A DNA stretch of 64,000 bases, from the NCBI GenBank assembly GCA_017380575.1, contig JAFODS010000074.1:19565-83564 (forward strand), in the 5' to 3' direction. Below the pieces are notes generated by a model. The model searched no databases and had not been told where the DNA came from. It saw nothing but the letters and a program-made list of their open reading frames with translations. Positions 52,766 through 62,718 of the stretch are shown in pieces (position 1 is the first letter of the stretch; each line of letters starts with the position of its first letter). The DNA is from Clostridia bacterium. Its GTDB lineage: Bacteria; Bacillota; Clostridia; Oscillospirales; Acutalibacteraceae. The translations under genes and the position numbers were made by a program.

Positions 52766-54079
52766 TTGACAGATATACTTGTTTTGGTTGTCACGGTTTT
52801 AGCCGTTGTTATAGTTGCTTTGCTTTTTGTTGTAATAAAAAGCGTTAAATCGGGCGGCGATTCGCAAAAGGTTTCGGAGCTTGAAAAGCAGGTTTCAGCT
52901 CTTTCGATGTACCTTCAGCGTGTTATGGGAAGCAATGCAGAAGAGTTTGAAAGAAACCGACGCGAGCTTAACGAAAGCCTTCATTTTATGACTTCAAAGC
53001 TTGACGAAATGACAAAGCAGAATTACGAAACGCTTATCAAGCTTAACAAGGATATGACGGATTCTCTCAACCTTATCCGTACAAGCAGTGCCGAGCTTAA
53101 CGAAAAGCAGACCCGTACTCTTGACGCCGCAATCGGCAGAATGCAGGAGAGCAACGAAAAGAAGCTTGACCAGATGCGCGAAACCGTTGACGAAAAGCTT
53201 ACGGCAACGCTTTCAACAAGGCTTGATTCTTCTTTCAAAACTGTTTCGGAACAGCTTGAAAATGTTTATAAATCTCTTGGTGAAATGAAAGAGCTTTCAA
53301 CAGGTGTTACAACGAACGTTACGGCTCTCAACCGCGTTCTTACAAACGTCAAAGCACGAGGCACCTGGGCAGAAATTCAGCTTGAAGGAATCCTTGACCA
53401 GACAATTCCGAATATGTACGTCAAAAACTATGCGGCTGTTCCGGGTTCAAGAGACCTTGTTGAATTCGCGGTAAAAATCCCGTCAAGTGACGATTCTTCA
53501 AAGATTACATATCTTCCGATTGACTCAAAGTTCCCGATGGAAGACTACAAGCGAGTATGCGAAGCGGCAGACAATGCGGATGCAGTCGCACTTGCAGCTG
53601 CAAGAAAGGCTCTTTACGACAGAGTGCTTACGGAAGCAAAAACAATCAAAAAATATATCAATGTTCCTTCAACAACACCATTTGCAATTATGTACCTTGC
53701 AACTGAAGGTCTTTACGCGGAGATTACATCATCAAGCTCGGATATACTTGATAAAATCCAGCGTGAAAACATTATGGTTGCAGGACCGACGACGATCATT
53801 GCATTGCTTAATACCTTGTCAATGGGCTTCAAGGCAGTCGCAATAAACGAAAAGGCGAACGAAGTGCGCCAGCTCCTTGCCGTAACAAAGGCACAGTACG
53901 AAAAATTCGGCACAGTGCTCGAAAAGGCAAGAAAGAAGATTGACGAAGCGGGTAAGTCGCTTGACGAAGCTCAGGACAGAAACCGTATCATTCAGAAGAA
54001 ACTCAAGAACATTGAGGAAATCGACACAGCTGCAGCGGAGGATTACCTCGGCATCGGCGAAAACTTTACTCAGGCTTAA
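52766..54079 (+). CDS. rmuC: DNA recombination protein RmuC
   Basis: RmuC (437 residues) is a membrane-anchored nuclease-like protein that limits DNA inversions at short repeats. Residues 5-27 form a membrane helix; a coiled coil (about 30-190) precedes the conserved RGTWAEIQLEGILDQ and the YLPIDSKFPMEDY block, the restriction-like core. It starts with TTG, supported by GGAAGTGAT seven bases upstream. The next gene begins 28 bases later with no clear promoter. Confidence 0.93.
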   Translation: MTDILVLVVTVLAVVIVALLFVVIKSVKSGGDSQKVSELEKQVSALSMYLQRVMGSNAEEFERNRRELNESLHFMTSKLDEMTKQNYETLIKLNKDMTDSLNLIRTSSAELNEKQTRTLDAAIGRMQESNEKKLDQMRETVDEKLTATLSTRLDSSFKTVSEQLENVYKSLGEMKELSTGVTTNVTALNRVLTNVKARGTWAEIQLEGILDQTIPNMYVKNYAAVPGSRDLVEFAVKIPSSDDSSKITYLPIDSKFPMEDYKRVCEAADNADAVALAAARKALYDRVLTEAKTIKKYINVPSTTPFAIMYLATEGLYAEITSSSSDILDKIQRENIMVAGPTTIIALLNTLSMGFKAVAINEKANEVRQLLAVTKAQYEKFGTVLEKARKKIDEAGKSLDEAQDRNRIIQKKLKNIEEIDTAAAEDYLGIGENFTQA

Positions 54080-54107
54080 GTAAATTTAGCATAAAAGGAG
54101 AAAAACT

Positions 54108-57100
54108 ATGAGAAAGTCAACACGAATCTCAAAAAAGATTCTGTCAGCAGTTTTTGCGTTAGTATTGTTACTTTCAGTAATTCCGATGAATGTAAACGCT
54201 GTGGACAGCATCAAATCAGCGGTTCTTCCGGAGAAAACATTGAGTATCGGTGCAATTTCTGATATTCACTATTATCCCGTAGAACTCACAGGTAACTATT
54301 GCGATGCTTATATGGATTCTCTTAAGATGTCTATCGGCAGGGAAACATATGAAGGCGAAGGTCTTCTTAATTCAGCATTGGCTGCTTTTGAGGAGCACGC
54401 AAAAACAAACGGTATGGAATATGTTATCGTTTCAGGTGACCTTTCAGCTGACGGTCAGTATCTTGCTCACGTCAAGCTTGCAGAAAGACTTGAACAGTTT
54501 GAAAAGGATACAGGCCTTAAGGTTATTGTTGCAAACGGTAATCACGATATAAACCGAACAGACGTAGCTGACACATTTGAAAACGGCTATGAAGAAAAGG
54601 CAAGGGCAATCACTCCCGAAGAGTTCCTTGAGGTTTATGCTGACCTTGGTTATGACCTTGCTTACCATACATACAAGCCTACTTCAGGCAAGGCAAATAT
54701 GCTTTCTTACTCTGTAAGAGATAACGGTTACAGAATCGTTATTATGGACGTTTCAAAGTACAGCGCTGATGCAACAAAGGACGGCACAGATGTCGGTGAA
54801 ACTTCAGGTGCTTTTTCAGAAGAATTCCTTGCTTGGGTATTCGATGAAATCGCAGATGCAAAGAGTAAGGGTGAAACTGTTCTTGGCGTAATTCACCATA
54901 ACCTTGTTCCTCATTTTGCAAATGAGTACAAGATTATGAGAGGCTTTAACGTTGACGGTTGGAACGAGATTGCAGAACAGCTTGCAGATGCAGGTATGAA
55001 TTTCTCACTCACAGGTCACGTTCATATCAATGATATCGCAGAAATCGTAAGCGATAACGGTGAAAAGCTTACTGAAGTCAGTATGTCTTCAATAACATCT
55101 TTCCCGAACTATATCCGTGAGCTTCAGTTCACAACTGACGGTGCAGACAAAACAACACTCGATGTTGAAAGCTTCGATATCGACTGTGTTCTTCCTGTTA
55201 CTGTTAACGGTGAAACATATGAACAGCCGTTCCGTAAGGAATCAATAAAGGTTTCATACTTTGATGAAAGAGGTTTCTCAGGCTTTGCAAGCGACTTCCT
55301 TGGCGGTTATATTATGAAGTTTGCTCCTATCTTTGAAGAGAAGGGTGTTCTCCCTGCTCTTAAGGATATGGGACTTGACCTTGAAGAGCTTCTTGGCGGT
55401 CTTCTTGGCGACGGCATCAAGCTCGGACCTATCGGTATTTTCACAACGGACAATCTTATGTCTTTCATTGAGGATTTCCTCGGTCAGGTTCAGGAGCTTT
55501 ATCTCACAGATCCGCAGGCAACTGCAGATTTTGTTGATAAAACACTCGCAAAACTCTTCGATATCAAGATGTCTGATCTTCCTAACTCAGCATTCTATGA
55601 GGAGTACGGTCTTGGCAGCACAACAGAACCCGGTACTTTTGCCGACGCTGTTATGAACACAATCCTTTATACATACGAAGGTACTCTTGACGTTAACCGT
55701 GATGCATTCCTTCTTGATGTTATGTATAACCTTGAAAACGATCCGGAGCTTGCAACTGAAATTTTCAATGCTCTTTTCGATATTCTTGTTAACGATCTTC
55801 TTGCGGAGCATCTTCTTAACGATGTTGAATTAAGAGTTGATACACTCTTCCCGTTCGGCAAATTCGGTTTCGCACTCGGTAAGACTCTTGACGTTGTTCT
55901 TAATGTTGCTTTCCTTGGTGACACAACAATTCTCAACATCGCTGATGGTGTAATGGTACTTCTTGATACTTTCGGTGTGCTTGAGGGCGGCTCCGTTTTG
56001 GGTGTTGTTGACCACCTTATGGGAGAATACATTACTCCGTCCTTCCTTGACGGTATCGGTGATTCTCTTGCAGCTATTGTTCGCGACTTTGCAACAGACT
56101 ATAACTTCCCTGATGATTACAGTGCAACAATTGTTTACGACGGCAAGGTTCCCGTTGAAGCAACAAGAGAAAACTACAGACTTCCGACAGCACTTACAGT
56201 AACTCTCGGTGAGGATGCTTCAGAAAGAAACATCAGCTGGTACACAAAGTCAACTGTACAGGGCACAGATATCCAGATTGTTGAATATTCAGATTCAATC
56301 ACATTCACAGATGAAATTCCTGCAGATATTACACTTGAAACAAACAGCGAACGTGTAATCAGAAGCTATCCGGGTATTGATTTCGGTCTTATCGGTATCA
56401 TGCAGTATGAAATCCCGATGACAAGACACACAATTACAGTTTCAGGTCTTGAAGAAGGCAAAAAGTATGCATTCCGCGTTGGTGATGCTTCAAGAAACTG
56501 GTGGAGCGATGCAGGTACATTTGTAATTGAAGACGGTTCAGATGCAGTTTCATTCATCCATGTAACTGACCCGCAGTCAATGTCAGCACATCAGTACGAA
56601 ACATTCGCAACTGTAATTGATAAGGCTTACGATATGTATCCTGATGCAGGCTTTGCGATTAACACAGGTGACCTTGTTGACCACGGTGACAACTTCAATC
56701 AGTGGCAGTGGCTCCTTGACCAGTCATCAGACACACTTATGCACTCAGCTATGATGCCTGTTTCAGGTAACCACGAAGGACACGGCACAAATGCAACAGT
56801 TACAAACTATGTTCTTCCGAACGCTCCCGAGCAGAATGTCGAATCAGGTGTTTATTACTCATTCGATTACAACAACGTTCACGTTGCTGTTCTTAATACA
56901 AATGACCTTAATGATGACGATGCTTTGTCAGAAACTCAGATTGAGTGGCTCAAGCAGGATATGAATGCAAGCGATGCCGACTGGAAGTTCGTTGCATTCC
57001 ACAGAGCTGTTTATTCAAACGGTTCACACTACGATGACGGCGATGTTGTTGCAATGAGAGAGCAGTTCTCTGTTCTTATGCCCGAGCTTGATATCGATAT

Positions 57101-57566
57101 GGTATTCCAGGGTCACGACCACGTTTACCTCCGTACGGACTCAATGATTGATAACAAGGTTGAAAAGAACCTTGAAACATCAACAACAACTTTCGACGGT
57201 AAGGAATACAAAGTCAAAGAAAATCCGCAGGGTTCAGTTTACGTAATCAGCGGCTGCTCAGGCGTTAAGGTTTACAAGCAGAAGGATCCGTCACTTACAG
57301 ATAAACTTTTCCCGAGAGCTGAAGCTATTGCTGACGTTGAATATTCAGTATTCTCAGGCGTTAAGATCGTAGGCGACACGCTTTACTTTGACGCATACGA
57401 GGTTAACCCCGAAACAGGCGAAGCAAGCAACATTGACTCTTTCGCAATTCACAAGGACCTTTCAGAAAATGTTGAAGCTGAAGATGTTTGCTTCATCAAG
57501 GTTGCTTTTGATAAGGTTGTAGGATTTGTGACAAATATCTTCGATAAGATTTTCTTCTTTATTTAA
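54108..57566 (+). CDS. Secreted protein with two calcineurin-like phosphoesterase domains
   Basis: A 1152-residue exported protein (signal to about residue 31). The first metallophosphatase domain has SDIHYYP (about 50), SGDLSADG (about 110), NGNHD (about 143), HHN (about 264) and GHVH (about 302). A helical stretch of 300 residues follows. A fibronectin-like domain of the purple acid phosphatase type (about 690-800) precedes the second domain: VTDPQ, GDLVDHG (about 852), SGNHEGHG, FHRAVY, GHDHVY (about 1001). Both sites look complete. The last 20 residues are hydrophobic and aromatic. It may release phosphate from outside substrates; the substrate is unknown. Confidence 0.88.
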   Translation: MRKSTRISKKILSAVFALVLLLSVIPMNVNAVDSIKSAVLPEKTLSIGAISDIHYYPVELTGNYCDAYMDSLKMSIGRETYEGEGLLNSALAAFEEHAKTNGMEYVIVSGDLSADGQYLAHVKLAERLEQFEKDTGLKVIVANGNHDINRTDVADTFENGYEEKARAITPEEFLEVYADLGYDLAYHTYKPTSGKANMLSYSVRDNGYRIVIMDVSKYSADATKDGTDVGETSGAFSEEFLAWVFDEIADAKSKGETVLGVIHHNLVPHFANEYKIMRGFNVDGWNEIAEQLADAGMNFSLTGHVHINDIAEIVSDNGEKLTEVSMSSITSFPNYIRELQFTTDGADKTTLDVESFDIDCVLPVTVNGETYEQPFRKESIKVSYFDERGFSGFASDFLGGYIMKFAPIFEEKGVLPALKDMGLDLEELLGGLLGDGIKLGPIGIFTTDNLMSFIEDFLGQVQELYLTDPQATADFVDKTLAKLFDIKMSDLPNSAFYEEYGLGSTTEPGTFADAVMNTILYTYEGTLDVNRDAFLLDVMYNLENDPELATEIFNALFDILVNDLLAEHLLNDVELRVDTLFPFGKFGFALGKTLDVVLNVAFLGDTTILNIADGVMVLLDTFGVLEGGSVLGVVDHLMGEYITPSFLDGIGDSLAAIVRDFATDYNFPDDYSATIVYDGKVPVEATRENYRLPTALTVTLGEDASERNISWYTKSTVQGTDIQIVEYSDSITFTDEIPADITLETNSERVIRSYPGIDFGLIGIMQYEIPMTRHTITVSGLEEGKKYAFRVGDASRNWWSDAGTFVIEDGSDAVSFIHVTDPQSMSAHQYETFATVIDKAYDMYPDAGFAINTGDLVDHGDNFNQWQWLLDQSSDTLMHSAMMPVSGNHEGHGTNATVTNYVLPNAPEQNVESGVYYSFDYNNVHVAVLNTNDLNDDDALSETQIEWLKQDMNASDADWKFVAFHRAVYSNGSHYDDGDVVAMREQFSVLMPELDIDMVFQGHDHVYLRTDSMIDNKVEKNLETSTTTFDGKEYKVKENPQGSVYVISGCSGVKVYKQKDPSLTDKLFPRAEAIADVEYSVFSGVKIVGDTLYFDAYEVNPETGEASNIDSFAIHKDLSENVEAEDVCFIKVAFDKVVGFVTNIFDKIFFFI

Positions 57567-57582
57567 TAATCAGATAAAATTT

Positions 57583-57611
57583 AAAGCCTATCGCAAAAAG
57601 CGATAGGCTTT
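57583..57611. terminator. Bidirectional terminator
   Basis: Hairpin AAAGCCTATCGC/GCGATAGGCTTT with T-rich tails on each strand. Confidence 0.85.
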
Positions 57612-57615
57612 AGTT

Positions 57616-60600
57616 TTATTCGCTGTCTGTCCTTGACATTATGTCAAGGGCTTTTCTTATAACCGAAAGCTGGTCTTCACCAACATTAACTTTAATTGCG
57701 ATGTGCGGTTTGCCTGCAGCAGAAACGGTTATTCTGCCCGGCATATATTTTGCAAGCTGAGAAATCTTTTCCATCTGCAGACTTTCGATGTAAAGCTTTA
57801 CATTGTTGCCTGTTCTGCCGATTTCGTAAACACCCTGCAAGAGTGCTGAATTACGGAGAAGAGAAACCGTTATAAGTCCCATTACGCAGGCAGGCGGTTC
57901 GCCGAAACGGTCAATCAGCTCGTCGATAACGTCGTCAGCATCTTCCTGATTTTTGATGTCTGCAATTCTGCGGTACATCTTCAGCTTGTGCGGTACGTTT
58001 TCGATGTAATCCGCAGGAATATGAGCATCAATCGGAAGGTCGATAAGACACTCTTTTTCCGAAACGGGCGGTGCTTCGCCTTTTTCTTCGCTGACTGCTT
58101 GTTCAAGCATTTTCAGGTACATATCGTAGCCGACAGCTTCCATATGACCGTGCTGTTGAGCACCGAGAATGTTACCTGCACCGCGGATTTCAAGGTCACG
58201 CATTGCAATGTGGAAACCGGAACCGAATTCCGTATATTCACGGATTGCGGTAAGACGCTTTGAAGCGATTTCCGTAAGCTCTTTGCCTCTGCGGAAAGTA
58301 AGGTATGCACTTGCACGTCTTGCGGAACGTCCGACTCGTCCTCTTATCTGATGAAGCTGTGCAAGCCCGAGTCTGTCAGCATCTTCGATGATTATTGTGT
58401 TAACGTTCGGAACGTCAACGCCTGTTTCGATAATTGTTGTGCACACGAGAACATCAATTTCGCCTTCAAGAAGCTTGCGCCAGATTTCACTCAATTGGTC
58501 TTCAGACATCTGTCCGTGAGCGACGGCAACATTATGGTCAGGAAGAAATTCCTTAAGCTTTGCGGCTGTTCGCTCAATTGTTTCGGTACGGTTGTGCAGG
58601 TAGTAAACCTGACCGCCGCGTCGCAATTCGGAATGAATTGCCTGAAGAATAACTTCAAAGTTATATTCAACAACGTAAGTCTGAACAGGGTGTCTGTCGT
58701 GCGGAGCTTCTTCAAGAATTGACATATCGCGTATTCCTGACATTGCCATATTAAGCGTACGGGGAATCGGTGTCGCACTCAGAGTAAGCACATCGATATC
58801 AGGATAGTTTTCCTTGAGTTTTTCTTTCTGTGCAACGCCGAAACGCTGTTCCTCGTCAACGATGATAAGTCCGAGGTTGCGGAATTCGATATCCTTTGAA
58901 ATCAGGCGGTGTGTGCCGACGATGATGTCAACAAAGCCTGATTTGAGCTGTTCTTTGATTTTTTTCTGTTGTGTTGCAGGAACAAATCGTGAAAGCATCT
59001 GTGCCTCAATCGGGAAGCCTTCGAAACGCTTACAGATTGTCTGATAATGCTGCAATGCAAGGATTGTTGTCGGAACAAGGATTGCACACTGCTTTCCGTC
59101 CGCAACACACTTGAATGCGGCACGAAGTGCGACTTCTGTTTTACCGAAGCCTACGTCACCGCAGAGAAGTCTGTCCATCGGATACGGTTTTTCCATATCC
59201 TCCTTAATTTCAAAAATGCACCTGAGCTGATCTTCAGTTTCGTCAAACTCGAATCTTCGCTCAAAGTCATTCTGCATATCAATATCGGGCGAGAATGCAT
59301 GCCCCTTAATCTGTGTTCTTTTTGCATAAAGCTCGATAAGCTCTTTTGCAATGTCCTTAACGGCACTGCGTACTCTTGAACGCGTTTTCTGCCATTCCTT
59401 ACCGCCGAGCTTGTTAAGCTTGACTGTGCCGTTTTCACTTCTTGCACCGATGTATTTGGAAACCTGGTCAAGCTGAGTTACAGGCACGTAAAGCACGTCA
59501 CCTTTATCGTAACGGATTTTGATGTAATCCTTGATTTTGCCGTCAGCTTCAAGGCTTGTTATGCCGTCAAAAAGACCGATACCGTGAGCCGTATGCACGA
59601 TGTAGTCGCCCTTGTGCAAATCCTCAAGGGAGTTGAACATATTAGCTTTCTTAACTTTTTTGCTTGATTTTCTGACGGGTAAGGATGCCTTGCTTCCGTA
59701 AGTGATAACTGTCAGCTTTGCGTCGGGATACTCAAAACCTGCCGAAAAACCGCCGGGAAGAACAATGACCTTACCGGGTATACACTCTTCGGGAGGTGAC
59801 GCAAGATACATTGCGGAAATGCCTTCGTTTTCAAGGTCAGATGCAAGTGCACTTGCTGATTTTTCCGTACCCGCAACAACGAAAACTGAGTTTCCTTTCT
59901 TGCCGTAAACGGGACGGATATCGTCAATCAGCACGGAGAGTGAGCCGCTCCACGGACTGAACTGTTTGGCGTTGAATGTGATAAGACTTTTGACGGGAGT
60001 GTCAAATGAACCTCGCGTCATATTGTCAAGGTAAACAGCACCGAGGTCCTCATAAAGACCGAGAAGCTCGGAAAATTCCATCATGTATTTGTCAAGACCG
60101 TTGCAGATGATGCCGTCTTCAAGGTAAGCCTTAAGGTCTTCGTGGAAAATCTTGAGGCAGGCATTAGCAGTTTCCTTGACAGAGAAGCTTTCTGTTATAA
60201 AAACGAGCGGTTGCTCGATATAATCAAAAATTGTGGCAGGGTAGGGATAGATAAGCGGAAGATACCTGTCGATATTCGGCAGATTGATACCGCCCTCAAG
60301 CTTTTCAAGGTCAAGCTTAATGCTTTCCTTAACCTTGTTTGTGCCCTTACCGCGTGCATTTTTTATGAAATCTTCAAGCAGTTCAATAAGCCTTACGGGA
60401 CTGCAGCAGATTTCATTTGTCGGTGTGATTGTGACCGTACGGGTTGAGTCAATTCTTCGCTGACTGTCAACTTCAAAGGTTGAAAGACAGTCTATGTTAT
60501 CGCCCCAGAATTCGATTCTGTAGGGATTTTCACAATCGGGGGAGAAGATGTCAATAATACCGCCACGAACGGAAAACTGACCCGAACCGTCAACCTGTGC

Positions 60601-61092
60601 ACTTCGCGTGTAACCTGCATTTATGAGCATTTCAATAAGCTCATCCTGCTTGATTTCATCGTCAACGTTAAGCGTGATTCTTTTAGCAATCAATTCCTCG
60701 GGCGGAATCGTGTATTGCAAAGCCGCTTCAACGGAGCAGACAACAGCACGGATTTTGCCGTCCACAAGGTTGCCGAGTACACTCAGCCTTTTATGCTCAT
60801 ATTCACGTGATTTGACGTTGTCGGGACGAAGCGTGATATCGCCAGCAGGATAAAGCTGTGCATCGCAACCGAAGGCATTGAGATCCTTGCAAAGCTTTGA
60901 AGCCTGAGCCTCGTCGGGTGTGATGATAATAGCCCTGTGCGGAGCTAAATCCTCGCAAGCTGCACTGATAACGTGAGCCTTATGTATAGCCGAAAGACCG
61001 ACAACTCCTGCGGGGAGGCGTCGGTTATTAAGGTCATAAATAATTGACCGATATTCATTTAAATTTTTCAGAGCTTTGGTAAAACAGGACAT
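57616..61092 (-). CDS. mfd: Transcription-repair coupling factor
   Basis: Mfd (1158 residues) removes RNA polymerase stalled at DNA lesions and recruits UvrA. The N-terminal UvrB-like module (YTRSAQVDGSGQFSVRGGIIDIF), the RNA polymerase interaction domain (GDYIVHTAHGIGLFDG), the translocase with Walker A GDVGFGKTEVAL, DEEQRFG and SATPIPRTL, and the C-terminal TRCF domain are all seen. Length is normal. AAGGAG precedes the ATG. It follows the HAD gene by nine bases. Confidence 0.97.
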   Translation of the reverse strand: MSCFTKALKNLNEYRSIIYDLNNRRLPAGVVGLSAIHKAHVISAACEDLAPHRAIIITPDEAQASKLCKDLNAFGCDAQLYPAGDITLRPDNVKSREYEHKRLSVLGNLVDGKIRAVVCSVEAALQYTIPPEELIAKRITLNVDDEIKQDELIEMLINAGYTRSAQVDGSGQFSVRGGIIDIFSPDCENPYRIEFWGDNIDCLSTFEVDSQRRIDSTRTVTITPTNEICCSPVRLIELLEDFIKNARGKGTNKVKESIKLDLEKLEGGINLPNIDRYLPLIYPYPATIFDYIEQPLVFITESFSVKETANACLKIFHEDLKAYLEDGIICNGLDKYMMEFSELLGLYEDLGAVYLDNMTRGSFDTPVKSLITFNAKQFSPWSGSLSVLIDDIRPVYGKKGNSVFVVAGTEKSASALASDLENEGISAMYLASPPEECIPGKVIVLPGGFSAGFEYPDAKLTVITYGSKASLPVRKSSKKVKKANMFNSLEDLHKGDYIVHTAHGIGLFDGITSLEADGKIKDYIKIRYDKGDVLYVPVTQLDQVSKYIGARSENGTVKLNKLGGKEWQKTRSRVRSAVKDIAKELIELYAKRTQIKGHAFSPDIDMQNDFERRFEFDETEDQLRCIFEIKEDMEKPYPMDRLLCGDVGFGKTEVALRAAFKCVADGKQCAILVPTTILALQHYQTICKRFEGFPIEAQMLSRFVPATQQKKIKEQLKSGFVDIIVGTHRLISKDIEFRNLGLIIVDEEQRFGVAQKEKLKENYPDIDVLTLSATPIPRTLNMAMSGIRDMSILEEAPHDRHPVQTYVVEYNFEVILQAIHSELRRGGQVYYLHNRTETIERTAAKLKEFLPDHNVAVAHGQMSEDQLSEIWRKLLEGEIDVLVCTTIIETGVDVPNVNTIIIEDADRLGLAQLHQIRGRVGRSARRASAYLTFRRGKELTEIASKRLTAIREYTEFGSGFHIAMRDLEIRGAGNILGAQQHGHMEAVGYDMYLKMLEQAVSEEKGEAPPVSEKECLIDLPIDAHIPADYIENVPHKLKMYRRIADIKNQEDADDVIDELIDRFGEPPACVMGLITVSLLRNSALLQGVYEIGRTGNNVKLYIESLQMEKISQLAKYMPGRITVSAAGKPHIAIKVNVGEDQLSVIRKALDIMSRTDSE

Positions 61093-61101
61093 AGATGCTC
61101 C

Positions 61102-61713
61102 TTAAATGGTTATATCTGCATTCCGCAGATTATCAATGAGTTCGTTTATCTTGTACTTGCTGAAGCAGTGAGCCTTCATTCCGATTTCCTGTGCTGTTGC
61201 AACATTGGCAGGGGAGTCATCGATGAAAAAGCATTCCTCAGCCTTAAGCGAAAATTCATTAAACAGAACGTCAAAAATTTCTTTGCCGGGTTTAATTAAA
61301 TTATACTTCGCAGAAATAATAAATCCGTCGAAAAAGTCAAATGCGGGAACACTTTTTTTGAATTCATCGAACCATGAAGGACAGTTTGAAAGAAGATAGA
61401 TTTTATATCCGTTTTCCTTGAGTGTTTTAACAATCGAATACATCTCTTCAATCGGAGGCATTTCACCCTCATGGTCAAGAATCATCTTGCTGACTTCTTC
61501 GTGAAAATCCGCAGGCAGGTCACGGCACATAATTTCGATTGCTTCCTCAACCTCGAAGTCGCCTTTATCCATAAGCTTCCAGGTATGGGACGCAAAGGTT
61601 TTTTCGTTGATAAGCTCGTGATATTCGGGTGTGAAATGAGTTGTAAGACTTCTTTTTGCATCAAAGTCAACAAGCACACCGCCCATATCAAAAACTATTG
61701 TTGTAATTGCCAT
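61102..61713 (-). CDS. HAD-superfamily phosphatase (YihX-like)
   Basis: A 203-residue HAD hydrolase. Motif I is FDMGGVLVDFD, motif II is LLSNC, the lysine is in KPGKEIF and motif IV is FFIDDSPANV, a layout like YihX glucose-1-phosphatase and related proteins. ATG at 61713 follows GGAGGTGG. It is the first gene of the HAD-mfd pair. The substrate is unknown. Confidence 0.85.
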   Translation of the reverse strand: MAITTIVFDMGGVLVDFDAKRSLTTHFTPEYHELINEKTFASHTWKLMDKGDFEVEEAIEIMCRDLPADFHEEVSKMILDHEGEMPPIEEMYSIVKTLKENGYKIYLLSNCPSWFDEFKKSVPAFDFFDGFIISAKYNLIKPGKEIFDVLFNEFSLKAEECFFIDDSPANVATAQEIGMKAHCFSKYKINELIDNLRNADITI

Positions 61714-61737
61714 ATGACCACCTCCGTACAACATTTA

Positions 61738-61766
61738 ATTATATAATAAAACAGATTAAAATGCAA
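61738..61766 (-). promoter_or_regulatory. Promoter of HAD-mfd
   Basis: Minus strand TTGCAT, 17-base spacer, TATAAT. Confidence 0.7.
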
Positions 61767-61789
61767 ATAAAAATCAACAAATATGAAAC

Positions 61790-61818
61790 TGGACAAGGTT
61801 GTTTCAGGGTGATATAAT
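61790..61818 (+). promoter_or_regulatory. Promoter of the small membrane-anchored protein gene
   Basis: TGGACA, 17-base spacer, TATAAT. Confidence 0.55.
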
Positions 61819-61867
61819 CAAACCGATAAGCTTTGAATTATACTCTGATGAAAGTTGGGGGAGAATG

Positions 61868-62323
61868 ATGAAGATTAAGAAAATAAGTATTGCAATAGTT
61901 ATGTTTATTATTATAACAGCAACATTTGTTTATGTGTATAATAGGATTCCTCATCACTACACGGATGCTGAAACATTGATAGAATTAAACCCTGAATTCG
62001 CTGATATACCGATTGAATCGTGTGATTTTTATCAAAGAAATGATGTGATTTTTTTGGGAGGTGTCCTGGAGTTTTACTCGTACGGCAAAATTAATGTTTC
62101 AGAAGAATATTACGAAAAATTATTAGAAACATATAGCTTTAGCGAGCGTTCAGGAATATTGGATTATCAAGCGATGAATTCGAAAAAATTGTCAGGTGAA
62201 TTTGAAGATGTTATAACAAATCAAACATATTTGATTTCTGAAGAATTTCAATCTGAGTTCTATTCATTTGTATGTCTATCCGCAAAAGAAAACGCAATCT
62301 ATTTTTACTTTTATACTTATTGA
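61868..62323 (+). CDS. Small membrane-anchored protein, function unknown
   Basis: A 151-residue protein with one N-terminal membrane helix (about residues 7-25), followed by an acidic, tyrosine-rich extracytoplasmic region. I recognise no family. The start is the second of two adjacent ATG codons (61865 and 61868), because GGGGGAG directly precedes them and the second is better spaced. Codon use is more A/T-rich than in neighbours, so it may be a recent arrival. A repeat element follows. Confidence 0.65.
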   Translation: MKIKKISIAIVMFIIITATFVYVYNRIPHHYTDAETLIELNPEFADIPIESCDFYQRNDVIFLGGVLEFYSYGKINVSEEYYEKLLETYSFSERSGILDYQAMNSKKLSGEFEDVITNQTYLISEEFQSEFYSFVCLSAKENAIYFYFYTY

Positions 62324-62376
62324 GTAGGGAAAACACAACATTAAGACGTTGAAACAGATGTGTTTTATAAAAAGAT

Positions 62377-62581
62377 AAGAATTTTCGGGTTTGTGGAGTT
62401 CTTATATTTCCACCTCATCCGCCTCGTCCCTCGGCACCTTCTCCTCGAGGAGAAGGCTGAAAAACTACGCAAGTCCAAGGCTTCCCCTTGAGGGGAGGCT
62501 CCGCCGTAGGCGGTGGTGAGGTGTAGGTTGCAACGCAACCGTATATTCAAAACACCCCACAAACCCGAATTTGTTGGTGTG
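62377..62581. repeat. MITE-like element C (205 bases) with inverted ends
   Basis: Left end at 62377-62403 (AATTTTCGGGTTTGTGGAG) and inverted right end at 62548-62581 (AACACCCCACAAACCCGAAT). The interior (62410-62527) is a third palindromic unit with CACCTCATCCGCC and GGCGGTGGTGAGGTG arms. The ORF across it is an artefact. Confidence 0.7.
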
Positions 62582-62639
62582 ATATAATAAAAACAATCAG
62601 TAACCTTCATCTGCTTGCTACAGCTGTCCGGTTATTATT

Positions 62640-62661
62640 AAAGCACCCGAAAGGGTGCTTT
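62640..62661 (+). terminator. Terminator-like hairpin
   Basis: AAAGCACCC/GGGTGCTTT followed by TTGTTG. It is the first strong plus-strand terminator after the small protein gene. Confidence 0.6.
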
Positions 62662-62680
62662 TGTTGTTTATAAAAAGGAA

Positions 62681-62710
62681 AAGGTAAGAACCCTGATGAG
62701 TTCTTACCTT
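62681..62710 (-). terminator. Terminator of metK
   Basis: Hairpin AAGGTAAGAAC/GTTCTTACCTT-like followed on the minus strand by TTCCTTTTTA. Confidence 0.75.
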
Positions 62711-62718
62711 TATTTTAA

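Noticed and set aside
62365-62610. 81-codon minus-strand frame
   Set aside because: It is a translation of repeat element C, a common source of false genes.
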